64,000 nt of DNA, taken from NCBI RefSeq assembly GCF_039521745.1, contig NZ_BAAACT010000069.1. One strand, given 5' to 3'. Positions within the stretch are counted from its first letter, which is position 1; the number at the start of each line of letters is the position of its first letter. The notes beneath the pieces are model-generated. The model did not search any database. It worked only from the letters and a program-made list of their open reading frames with translations, and had not been told where the DNA came from. Of the stretch, positions 35,052-42,765 are shown piece by piece. The position numbers and the translations under genes are program-made. This stretch comes from Faecalicatena contorta. GTDB lineage: Bacteria; Bacillota; Clostridia; Lachnospirales; Lachnospiraceae.

Positions 35052-36258
35052 CTATTTATAACATTCTTCCAGAACTTCTCTGATGTCCTCCAGCGTCATT
35101 CGGTTTGAAGAGTAATTTCTGAATATTTGGTGTGACAACTCCCTGCATATCCTTTACCATAACCTCCAGTGCTTCGTCCACCAATCCCAGTTCCTTGAAG
35201 TTTCTTGGCATTTGGAGTACATCAAAGAACAGCTCTTCAAACTTCCGGATGACCATTTCGCCCATTTTCAACGGCGGAATATTTTTGTCCATTCCAAATA
35301 CATTTACGCCAATGTCAACAAAACGGAATGCGGTATTCTCATCCAAAGCCCAGCGCATCCAACGGGGCGTGATAACTGCCAGGCCTGCGCCATGCGTAAT
35401 CTTATCGTTATAGGCACTGACTTCGTGTTCCAGTCCATGGCAGATCCATGCCGCATAATTCCCTTTTGTGGTAATGCCGTTGCACGCCCATGTACAGCCC
35501 AGCATAACATTGGCACGGGCATTATAGTTCTCAGGCTCATTGTAGGCTATTGGGCCGTATTCAAAGAAAGTCTTCAAAAGCGCCTCCCCTACTCGTGCAT
35601 GGAAATAAGCGCCGTCCACCTGGGTAAAATATGACTCCAGCGTATGGCTGATCCCGTCCACGATTCCGGCGGCTGTCTGCCATTTTCCTACGGTAAATGT
35701 ATATTCCGGATCCAAAAATGTTACCTTGGGCCTAAGATCCGGGCCATGGAATCCCTTCTTAACCTTTGTATCTTCATTATTCAACACCGTACTTGTTGTC
35801 ATCTCGGTTCCTGCACCGGAAGCTGTGGAAATAACAAGCACCGGAAGTACTTCCTTCTTCCACCACTGCCCAACCAGTTCGGACACATCGCCATCATAAT
35901 AGAAAGCAGTTGCAATTGCCTTTGCTGTATCAACACAGCTTCCGCCTCCGACTGCCAGGACGGCTTCAATCCTGTTCTCACGGCAAATATGGACGCCCTC
36001 ACGCACCAGGCCCATCTTTGGATTCGGTTCGACTCCCGGGAGTTCCTTAATATACGCGCCATCCTCATTCAGAATGTCCATTACCTTATCATACAGCCCC
36101 ATCTTCTTAATACTTCCGCCGCCGTATACAACCAGTACCCGTTTGTTTGGGCTCCAGATATTAATACTTTCCGCCAGGTTATCGAGCGCTGTTCTGCCAA
36201 AAAACAACTGCGTTGGTGCACAAAACATAAAATCTTCCATTTCTCTTCTAATTTCCAT
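35052..36258 (-). pseudogene. Iron-containing alcohol dehydrogenase with C-terminal frameshift
   Basis: A roughly 400-residue group III alcohol dehydrogenase (BDH-like) that would reduce an aldehyde with NAD(P)H. It has the nucleotide motif GGGSCVDTAKAI, STASGAGTEMT, and the iron ligands in the DGISHTLESYF and ICHGLEHEVSAYND-KITHG regions. The open frame ends at 35,056 with GHQRSSGRML. One base removed near 35,100 restores PMTLEDIREVLEECYK and a stop at 35,052, which looks like the family C-terminus. Only the last ~17 residues are altered, so activity may survive; a sequencing error is also possible. It is the last gene of the TrpA-like cluster, and its product may recycle an aldehyde made there. 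Confidence 0.8.
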
Positions 36259-36284
36259 TACTAATTCCTCCTGTTTGACTTTAT

Positions 36285-37007
36285 TTATTCTGCTATTTGC
36301 TGGAAGGCATCCAATGTCTTCCAGAGTTCAGGCTCCCGGTCCCAGAGCTTCATCATGATCGTGCCTATGTAAGCTCCGTCTGCCCCTGCCTGTTTTACTT
36401 CGTTTAATTCTTCTGCCGTTGATATTCCTGTTACGCCGAAAACAGGTGCTTTTACCCCTGCCTTTCTAATATAGGCTACGCGTTCTTTCCACGTAGTAAG
36501 TCCCGGCCTTGGCTCTGTTCTGCCATTTTTGTTGCTCAGGAACACAATCTGGTTATCATTCGCTTTCGCAAGTTCGATTGCTTTTTCACTGGTATCATAG
36601 CCAATAAAAGCGGCCGTAGCGATTCCGCGTCCATTCAGATAACGCATGATCTCCGGATCCATGGCAAGAACAGAATATACCTCAATTTCCCTGCAAAAAT
36701 CACCAAATCGCTCCAGCCCGATTGTATCTATCACATCCGGATAGAGTACCAGGTGGATTTCCAGGTCTGGATGTTTTTTACGTATTTCAAGGAGCGCATC
36801 CATATACACCTCATATCCGCTGCCATACAGATTTCTGGCAGAGCGCATCCTTTCCTGGATAAACTCCGACTCACGGGACGGATCGGACGATGGCATATCA
36901 AATTGCAGGGCACAGACGCCATGCGCAACATAATTATCTACCATTTCTTTCGTTTTTTCGATGTTCGGCCATCCGTTTATAATATAAAATACAGGTCTGA
37001 ATCTCAT
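36285..37007 (-). CDS. TrpA-like TIM-barrel protein, copy 1
   Basis: A 240-residue barrel related to the tryptophan synthase alpha chain. The catalytic-loop region reads ALQFDMPSSDPSRESEFIQ, so the position of TrpA Glu49 is Gln and that of Asp60 is Glu. The phosphate-binding end (FGVTGISTAEEL, GADGAYIGTIMM) is kept. No trpB or other trp genes are nearby, so tryptophan synthesis is unlikely. A phosphate-bearing ligand is expected from the fold. AAAGGAG precedes the ATG at 37007. It is about 50% similar by eye to the adjacent copy 2. Confidence 0.75.
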   Translation of the reverse strand: MRFRPVFYIINGWPNIEKTKEMVDNYVAHGVCALQFDMPSSDPSRESEFIQERMRSARNLYGSGYEVYMDALLEIRKKHPDLEIHLVLYPDVIDTIGLERFGDFCREIEVYSVLAMDPEIMRYLNGRGIATAAFIGYDTSEKAIELAKANDNQIVFLSNKNGRTEPRPGLTTWKERVAYIRKAGVKAPVFGVTGISTAEELNEVKQAGADGAYIGTIMMKLWDREPELWKTLDAFQQIAE

Positions 37008-37068
37008 ATTCACCACTCCTTTCACCTACGATTGTAAATCACTGATCAACAGGCTCTTTTTCCGCCCG

Positions 37069-37800
37069 TCATTCAGCTTCAGTTAAATATCGGAAGGAAT
37101 CCAGTTTCTCCCATAGTTTATCTTCATCTTCCCAAAGTTCCATCAATGCCGTGCCAATATAGGCTCCATCGGCGCCTGCATCTTTTACTTCCTGAAGCTG
37201 TTCCTTCGTTGAAATTCCAGATACCGGATAAATCGGACCTTCTACTCCGCGTTTCCGGAGCCACTCAATCCGCTGCTTCCATGTAGCCAGGCCCTCTCTT
37301 GGTTCCATGTCTTCATATCTGCTATTGCTGCGCAGCATCACAAGATTCTTCGTGCGAACCGCACGTTCGACCATGAACTCTGGCATATCATAGTGCAGAA
37401 AATCTGTAGTTCGCACACCCCGGCTGTTCAGATAATCTGCGGTTTCATTATTGTCAACCATAACCGTATATGTCTGGACTTCCAGACAGTAATCCGCGAA
37501 CTTTTCCAGTCCGATGCGGTCCGCCACATCATTATACAATACCTGATGGAATTCTATTTTGGGATGCCGCTTTCGGATCTCCCTGATACAATCCATGAAT
37601 ACGTCATAGTTCAATCCATATTTATCAATTGCATGCTTCATGCGTTCCTGAATAAATTTGGATTCCCCGTATGGATTAGAGGACGGCATGCATATCTGAA
37701 TTGCATTTACGCCATGATCGACATATTTATCGACCATTTCAATCGTTTTTTCTACAGATGGCCACCCGTTAATAATATAAAAAGCCGGACTAAATTTCAC
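37069..37800 (-). CDS. TrpA-like TIM-barrel protein, copy 2
   Basis: A 243-residue paralogue of the next gene downstream, sharing the FYIINGWPSVEKTIEMVDKYVDHG start. The loop reads AIQICMPSSNPYGESKFIQ; Glu49 is again Gln and the SDP of TrpA is SNP. The C-terminal phosphate site (YPVSGISTKEQL, GADGAYIGTALM) is intact. It probably starts at GTG after AAGGAGG. Tandem duplication followed by divergence may mean the two copies form a heteromer or act on successive intermediates. Function unassigned. Confidence 0.75.
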   Translation of the reverse strand: MKFSPAFYIINGWPSVEKTIEMVDKYVDHGVNAIQICMPSSNPYGESKFIQERMKHAIDKYGLNYDVFMDCIREIRKRHPKIEFHQVLYNDVADRIGLEKFADYCLEVQTYTVMVDNNETADYLNSRGVRTTDFLHYDMPEFMVERAVRTKNLVMLRSNSRYEDMEPREGLATWKQRIEWLRKRGVEGPIYPVSGISTKEQLQEVKDAGADGAYIGTALMELWEDEDKLWEKLDSFRYLTEAE

Positions 37801-37814
37801 CCTTCCTACCTCCT

Positions 37815-38396
37815 TTACAATCTGCCTTCTTCGATACGCCTGATGATCTCTTCCAGAGAAATTGCCTTTGCCGTATATTTTGTCAATTCTTCCAAATGAA
37901 TCTTCGACCGCTCTTCCGTATCAGATGCCACCATGTCCGAAGCCGCATAGGCATGGAAATCCCGCCACATTGCATCCGTGGCTGTTGCACGCACATCATA
38001 ATTCGTCTTTACACCGCACACAATCACATTACGGATCGCTTTCTCCTTCAGCTTCTTTTCGAGCTCTGTGCCAAAGAATGCGGAGGACGCAAAATGTGAT
38101 ATGACCAAGTCCTCCGGAAGGACCTCCATCCGCTCATCCATTTCGGCATCCCAGCTCCCCTTAGGCGGGACAGGATCCCTTCTTTTCAGAACTTCCGTAT
38201 CTAAGGAGCACTCTTCTCCCTCAGACTCTGAATTTGCATATACGATAAGTACACCACGTTCTCTCAGTTTCTGAATACCATCCAATATAGCAGGAATTAC
38301 TTTTTCTGTTGTTTCGTAAAACAAGCAGCCTTGTTTATCCGTAAACTGATTCTGCATATCCAGCACTACCATCGCGGTCCGGTTCGTTCTCTGCAT
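37815..38396 (-). CDS. Isochorismatase-family cysteine hydrolase, copy 1
   Basis: A 193-residue cysteine hydrolase of the isochorismatase/nicotinamidase fold. Triad residues are visible: Asp in VVLDMQNQF, Lys in the FEKKLKEK region or preceding helix, and Cys in VIVCGVKTNYDVRATATDA; the usual cis-peptide region is HFASSAFFG. Such enzymes hydrolyse amides, ureido or carbamoyl groups, or N-carbamoyl compounds. AAGGGAGGGAG precedes the ATG. It is 14 nt downstream of its homologue, so a shared or two-step hydrolysis is possible. Confidence 0.85.
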   Translation of the reverse strand: MQRTNRTAMVVLDMQNQFTDKQGCLFYETTEKVIPAILDGIQKLRERGVLIVYANSESEGEECSLDTEVLKRRDPVPPKGSWDAEMDERMEVLPEDLVISHFASSAFFGTELEKKLKEKAIRNVIVCGVKTNYDVRATATDAMWRDFHAYAASDMVASDTEERSKIHLEELTKYTAKAISLEEIIRRIEEGRL

Positions 38397-38410
38397 GTTA
38401 TCTCCCTCCC

Positions 38411-38992
38411 TTACAGTTTACCTGCCTTCAGCAGCTCCATAATCTCTTCTGAATTTACAACGCTGCAATATTGATGTCCCATTTCGTTTAGATGAAACTG
38501 GTTCAGTTCTTCTGTATTCGTTCCCAGCATATCGCTTACCATAAAAGTACGGAAGCCATAACTGGCCGAATCAATGGTCGTTGCACGGCAGCACACATTT
38601 GTCTTTACCCCGCTGACCAAAACGTTTTCAACGCCTTCTTTCTTCAACCGTTCTGCCAGGTTGGTATGCAGGAATGAACTGGCTGCAAATTTCTGCATCT
38701 TCCAGTCTCTTTCCTGGTCATAAGGAATCCTCTCATCAATTTCAGCTCCATAAGTCCCTTCTACCAGCGTTCTCGTATCGTGTGTAATCCGTGTAAGCTC
38801 CGGATTTGGTTTATGTTTATCCGGTACAAGGGAATAGATAATGACTATGAGGACACCCTCTTCTCTCATGCGGTTTATTTTCTCTGCAAAATCTCTCATC
38901 ATAATCTCTGTGGTATGATAATACGCTTTCGCCCCTGGCTTCGTAAAATCGTTCTGCATATCAACTACCAGCAAAGCCGTTTTTGTTTTCAC
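38411..38992 (-). CDS. Isochorismatase-family cysteine hydrolase, copy 2
   Basis: A 193-residue homologue of copy 1. It has LLVVDMQNDFTKPGAKAYY with the catalytic Asp, KFAASSFLHTNL, and the nucleophile region VLVSGVKTNVCCRATTIDSA. In this copy the residue aligned with the Cys of VCGVKTN is Ser, with cysteines a few residues later. The nucleophile therefore needs checking: the canonical Cys in this fold lies in the G-V-x-T-N-x-C-V region, which here is TNVCC. The start is a GTG at 38992 with GGGAGGTG ahead. A palindromic site lies just upstream. Confidence 0.8.
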   Translation of the reverse strand: MKTKTALLVVDMQNDFTKPGAKAYYHTTEIMMRDFAEKINRMREEGVLIVIIYSLVPDKHKPNPELTRITHDTRTLVEGTYGAEIDERIPYDQERDWKMQKFAASSFLHTNLAERLKKEGVENVLVSGVKTNVCCRATTIDSASYGFRTFMVSDMLGTNTEELNQFHLNEMGHQYCSVVNSEEIMELLKAGKL

Positions 38993-39022
38993 AGTAATCA
39001 CCTCCCGTTGTTATGTTGATAC

Positions 39023-39036
39023 TACAAGCTATTGTA
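39023..39036. promoter_or_regulatory. Possible GntR operator TACAA-N4-TTGTA
   Basis: TACAA-GCTA-TTGTA lies in the 75-nt gap between the GntR gene end and the second isochorismatase start. It overlaps a TATACAAT-like -10 region on the minus strand. A related palindrome, CTTGTAATTACAAG, occurs at 42,647-42,660 in front of the MFS gene. Confidence 0.4.
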
Positions 39037-39075
39037 TAACACACTTATGTGCATTATTTGAATATCATCTCCTTT

Positions 39076-39837
39076 TTATTGGATTTGTATTGGCATGCAG
39101 TCTGTCCTGAAATACAACTGGCTCGCTTCTACCGGAAATGTCACTACGCCATTTGTCGCAGTACATACGATTGCGCGGTATAGCAATGGAAAGTCCTTTG
39201 GAACTTCCAGGGCAGAACTCATCTCCTCATCCGCAGAGATTGCACGCAGTACGCACCTTTCGGGTGTTATCGAAAGCCCAAAATTATTCTTTAACACTTC
39301 CGACAAAGTGGTTTTGCTTAAGTCAATTTCTGAAAGTCCCCGGAGATACTTTATATTAATCGCTGTCTTAGCATAAATTACCGGAATCCCGTCGCCATAA
39401 TATATCCGTTCATAATTCAGAATCTCATCTCCTGATTCAAGATGCAGGCATTCCGCCGAAACAGTATCGCTTGGAAGCAGTTCCTGCCTGAGTACTTTGT
39501 GGGATGGCTCCATGCCCTGCCGCCGGATCATCTCGCTGCATCCATAATCATCCTTGCGTACGGCATTATGGCGTTTTGAGGCCTCTTCGACATAGGTGCC
39601 CTTCCCCTGAATTTTGTAGATATACTTGCTGGCTGCAAGTGCATCAAATGTTTTCCTAACAGTAGTCCGGCTGATTCCATATTGTTCACACAATATATTT
39701 TCAGATGGAAGCTTCTCATGCTCAGCCCAAAGTCCTGAATTAATTTTAGTAATAATATCCATCTTGAGACGATAATATTTTGGCACAGGAATTTCAGATG
39801 TGTTATCCATGACATTTTTATAATTTTCTTGCTCCAT
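39076..39837 (-). CDS. GntR-family regulator with UTRA domain
   Basis: A 253-residue regulator with an N-terminal winged helix (LKMDIITKINSGLW, LCEQYGISRTTVRKTFDALAASKYIYKIQGKGTYV) and a C-terminal UTRA sensor (YERIYYGDGIPVIYAKTAIN). It lies in the middle of the TrpA-like cluster and is the obvious candidate for controlling it in response to the substrate. It has its own promoter, and candidate palindromes lie at 39.02 kb and 42.65 kb. It is a different protein from the GntR at 20.9 kb. Confidence 0.88.
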   Translation of the reverse strand: MEQENYKNVMDNTSEIPVPKYYRLKMDIITKINSGLWAEHEKLPSENILCEQYGISRTTVRKTFDALAASKYIYKIQGKGTYVEEASKRHNAVRKDDYGCSEMIRRQGMEPSHKVLRQELLPSDTVSAECLHLESGDEILNYERIYYGDGIPVIYAKTAINIKYLRGLSEIDLSKTTLSEVLKNNFGLSITPERCVLRAISADEEMSSALEVPKDFPLLYRAIVCTATNGVVTFPVEASQLYFRTDCMPIQIQ

Positions 39838-39866
39838 TCATCTTCAATCCTTTACATTTTGCTGTT

Positions 39867-39895
39867 ATTATACCATATCCAGAAAAAATTGCCAA
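39867..39895 (-). promoter_or_regulatory. Promoter of the cluster GntR gene
   Basis: On the minus strand TTGGCA, a 17-nt spacer and TATAAT lie about 30 nt before the gntR start. This suggests that the GntR gene and the genes after it can be expressed separately from the PfkB end of the cluster. Confidence 0.7.
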
Positions 39896-39943
39896 ACATT
39901 TAAAAGCTTCATTGTTATCGCTTTTTTCTTATGTGAGACGTTA

Positions 39944-40663
39944 TCAGTCTGCTGCTGTTTTATATTCATAGATTTCTCTGCGGAGTTTATCCAGATCTTT
40001 GGCCAGGCTGATCATTGCGGTTCCTACAAAGAATCCGTCCGCCCCGGCTTCCTTTACACGCTTCACATCTGCAGGGCTTTGTATTCCCCCTCCACAGTAG
40101 ATTGGGCGTGTAATTCCAAGGTCACGCATATATTGGATCACATCTTCCAATGTCTCATATCCCGGCAGGGCCGTCTGCCCGGGAAACGGCTTCGTCTGCA
40201 TATAGATAAGTCCCCCCGGCTTCAGACAATTATTCAGCCGTTTTGGATCCAATATAAAGCTGCCAAATGAACATCTGGAAACAGCCTTTTCATCTAACGC
40301 ATCTATGGACTCCTTCGTTAGGTTTGCTGAAATCACGCAGTCTACTCCCGCCTGCACACAAAAATCCGCGTAGCGTTGCGGGGTTACCATATCAAAAACT
40401 TCCTGATATACCATGGTATAGACTTCCCGGTCCGGATGCCTTTTCTTGATTCCTTCGACCGCCTTAAAATATACTTCATAATCTGCTTCCGCAGCGTACG
40501 CCTCCTGCATCCACGTTTTAATTGTCTCTTTTTCGTAACATGGGTTGGGGCTTGGAATGCTGATTTCCACCGCATTGCACCCGCCTTCTATATAGACATC
40601 TGCCATTTCCAGGCTTCTTTCCAGTGTCGGATATCCAAGTGAAAGATAACCCACCATCTTCAT
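39944..40663 (-). CDS. TrpA-like TIM-barrel protein, copy 3
   Basis: A 239-residue TrpA-like barrel, more distant from copies 1 and 2. The loop reads AVEISIPSPNPCYEKETIK, so here Glu49 of TrpA is kept and Asp60 becomes Glu. The phosphate site YCGGGIQSPADV and GADGFFVGTAMI is well preserved. This is the copy most likely to perform retro-aldol chemistry of the TrpA kind. The ATG at 40663 follows AAAGGAGG; a GTG three codons upstream lies within that site. It starts 15 nt after the BtpA gene. Confidence 0.78.
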   Translation of the reverse strand: MKMVGYLSLGYPTLERSLEMADVYIEGGCNAVEISIPSPNPCYEKETIKTWMQEAYAAEADYEVYFKAVEGIKKRHPDREVYTMVYQEVFDMVTPQRYADFCVQAGVDCVISANLTKESIDALDEKAVSRCSFGSFILDPKRLNNCLKPGGLIYMQTKPFPGQTALPGYETLEDVIQYMRDLGITRPIYCGGGIQSPADVKRVKEAGADGFFVGTAMISLAKDLDKLRREIYEYKTAAD

Positions 40664-40678
40664 TCCCTGCACCTCCTT

Positions 40679-41470
40679 TTATTTATTTTTTGCCGATACC
40701 AGGGCAGCTGCCAGCTTCTCGTCTACACAGGCTTCTAATTTCCCGTTATTCTTAATGGAGGAACCGATAATAAATCCGTCCGCGAACGGCATCTGTCCCT
40801 GAATATTATCCACGGATACTCCGCTTCCAACGATAACCGGGATTTTTACAATCTGTTTCACACGCTGTATAGTTTCGATGGGTGTTTCCTCTCCAGTTGC
40901 CCTTCCCGTAACAATAATGGCGTCCGCACCCTGCTTTTCTGCAAAATATGCCGACTCCTCAAGCCGGGTCTCCGGATACATCATTGTACCGTGTTTTACC
41001 TGTATATCGGCCAATACTGCAATATCCCGCATCCCTTCCTGTCTGCGCACTTCCCAGACCCGGTTGGCACTGGGATAAGAAACCCCCGGTGGAAAAATCA
41101 TCGTGTCTACGAATGTTGTCAGCCTGACAAAACCGGCTCCGCATGCCTTCGCAATCGAAAACATATCCATACAGTCCGGCGTTAAATAAGATACTCCCGT
41201 TGGAAGGCTTACCGCCGTGCTTACCGCTTTGCAGATAATACTCATTGCTGCCAATTGCAGCTGCCCCCGCGCCATTCCCGAAGGAAGATCTAACGTAGGC
41301 TCTGTCAGTATTGCGTCAAATCCCGCTTTTTCCAATGTCTTTGCATCTGAAACTGCTTTTTCAATGATTGCGTCCATACTGCCTGCATAATTCATAGTCC
41401 CCGGCAAAGGAAGACAATGCACCATACCGATTAAAGCGCTGTTTTTCTCAAGCATATTCATAAATTTCAT
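40679..41470 (-). CDS. BtpA/SgcQ-family TIM-barrel protein
   Basis: A 263-residue protein of the BtpA family (GMVHCLPLPGTMNYAGSMD start, FDAILTEPTLDLP, DIAVLADIQVKHG, GADAIIVTGRATGEETP, VIVGSGVSVDNI, DGFIIGSSIK). BtpA was first linked to photosystem I assembly, while the enteric SgcQ sits in a sugar operon; the reaction is unknown. The C-terminal GSGV and IGSS motifs resemble a phosphate-binding site. It lies between the kinase and TrpA-like copy 3, 23 nt from the kinase, which suggests action on the phosphorylated compound. Confidence 0.82.
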   Translation of the reverse strand: MKFMNMLEKNSALIGMVHCLPLPGTMNYAGSMDAIIEKAVSDAKTLEKAGFDAILTEPTLDLPSGMARGQLQLAAMSIICKAVSTAVSLPTGVSYLTPDCMDMFSIAKACGAGFVRLTTFVDTMIFPPGVSYPSANRVWEVRRQEGMRDIAVLADIQVKHGTMMYPETRLEESAYFAEKQGADAIIVTGRATGEETPIETIQRVKQIVKIPVIVGSGVSVDNIQGQMPFADGFIIGSSIKNNGKLEACVDEKLAAALVSAKNK

Positions 41471-41493
41471 ACGGTATCACTTTCCCTTCATTT

Positions 41494-42480
41494 CTATTTT
41501 GCATCCGGGCGCTGTCTGTTTCGCTCCAGTAACTCTTCTTCTGACGGGGCACGTGTCACAGAGCCATAGTCTTCAATAATAAAAGAAGCTTCTGTGCTTC
41601 CATACTGTGCAGCCGTCACAGGATCTTTGCCTTTACTCAGACCATATAGAAATCCCGCAACAAAGGCATCGCCAGCACCAATCGCATTCACATTGCCGGC
41701 AGCATTATCCGTGATTGGAACCGTTGTCTCTACGGCCTCGCCACACTTTTTCTCGTATACAATGCAGCCTCTGACACCCAATGTTTTCACAATAATCTCT
41801 GCTTTACCCAACTTAAATAAATCTGTAATGTCTGTATATCCATACATCTCATTGATCCATTCTACTTCTGATTCATTTGCAAATAGAATCGCGGTATCCT
41901 TCAAAATCGGTTCTAAATTTCCTTTGTTGAAGACAGAAGCATCCTGGCTCATGGATAGCACCATCGGCAGGCCGGATTCCCTGATCGCTTCATACATCGG
42001 CATCAAATCTCCTGCCTTCGGACAAGTAAGGACTGCCATCCTGCTGTCACTCAAAAACTCCGGGCGAAGCGGAATATGCTCAGCTACCAGCTTACGCAGA
42101 TCCACATGCCCTTCTGAGGAATGATAACCGCCAATCGTAATGTGGTTTTTGTTCTCGTCCTCCAGCATATAACAGGTTAAATAATCATATTCCCCCTTTG
42201 GAGACTTAAAGACCGCGTCAACCGGTGTCCCGTATTCCGCATTCACGCGATGAATTTCATCCTTCATGCGGTCATCAGAATACGCCAGGACCGGATAAAC
42301 CGGTACACCTAACTTAATCAGATTATATGCGATATTCCATGCTTTCCCTCCGTAATACAGCTTATCAAAATTAGTATTGGAAATCGGAGTTGTCACGCCT
42401 GGCTGCGGAAATTCTTTAAACTTAAATACTTTTACAGTTGTTGCTGTGCCAAATACTGTAAATTCATATTTCTTCATCAT
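41494..42480 (-). CDS. PfkB-family kinase of the TrpA-like cluster
   Basis: A 328-residue ribokinase-like kinase, first minus-strand gene of the cluster. Signature 1 is YYGGKAWNIAYNL and signature 2 NAIGAGDAFVAGF with the catalytic Asp. Between them the protein has an unusually long lid-like segment (KGEYDYLTCYMLEDENKNHITIGGYHSSEG). It should phosphorylate the substrate carried in by the divergent MFS protein and make it a ligand for the phosphate-binding barrels that follow. AAAGGAGG precedes the ATG. Confidence 0.85.
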   Translation of the reverse strand: MMKKYEFTVFGTATTVKVFKFKEFPQPGVTTPISNTNFDKLYYGGKAWNIAYNLIKLGVPVYPVLAYSDDRMKDEIHRVNAEYGTPVDAVFKSPKGEYDYLTCYMLEDENKNHITIGGYHSSEGHVDLRKLVAEHIPLRPEFLSDSRMAVLTCPKAGDLMPMYEAIRESGLPMVLSMSQDASVFNKGNLEPILKDTAILFANESEVEWINEMYGYTDITDLFKLGKAEIIVKTLGVRGCIVYEKKCGEAVETTVPITDNAAGNVNAIGAGDAFVAGFLYGLSKGKDPVTAAQYGSTEASFIIEDYGSVTRAPSEEELLERNRQRPDAK

Positions 42481-42503
42481 ATCTTTCCTCCTTTGTTTGA
42501 AAT

Positions 42504-42734
42504 TGTCACCGCACCTGGTAATGTCATCACTACAAGATTAGCACATGGTTTTTTAATTTGCAAGTATGTTTTTGATATTTTTTATTTTAGGCTTTATTTT
42601 CATGGTTTTATACAGTTTTGACTCTTTATTTTTGATAATATCGACACTTGTAATTACAAGGATATAAGTTTATAATAAAGCTATCAATAAAACCGTGTCA
42701 TCGCTTTTATTCCTGGTAATGTTTTTGTCATCGC
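42504..42734. promoter_or_regulatory. Divergent control region with GTCATCGC-like repeats
   Basis: The 285-nt gap between the PfkB and MFS genes holds four GTCAYCRC motifs (42,505, 42,523, 42,697, 42,727). The string CCTGGTAATGT occurs twice (42,514 and 42,712). GTAATG-T-CATCAC (42,518-42,530) is nearly palindromic, and CTTGTAATTACAAG (42,647-42,660) is fully so. These are plausible operator sites for the cluster GntR or a second regulator. Confidence 0.45.
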
Positions 42735-42765
42735 AAATAAAGATTCTTATTAGGAGGATAAATTT

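Noticed and set aside
36285..40663. Tryptophan synthase alpha genes
   Set aside because: No trpB or other trp genes, two copies lack the catalytic Glu, and the neighbours are catabolic.
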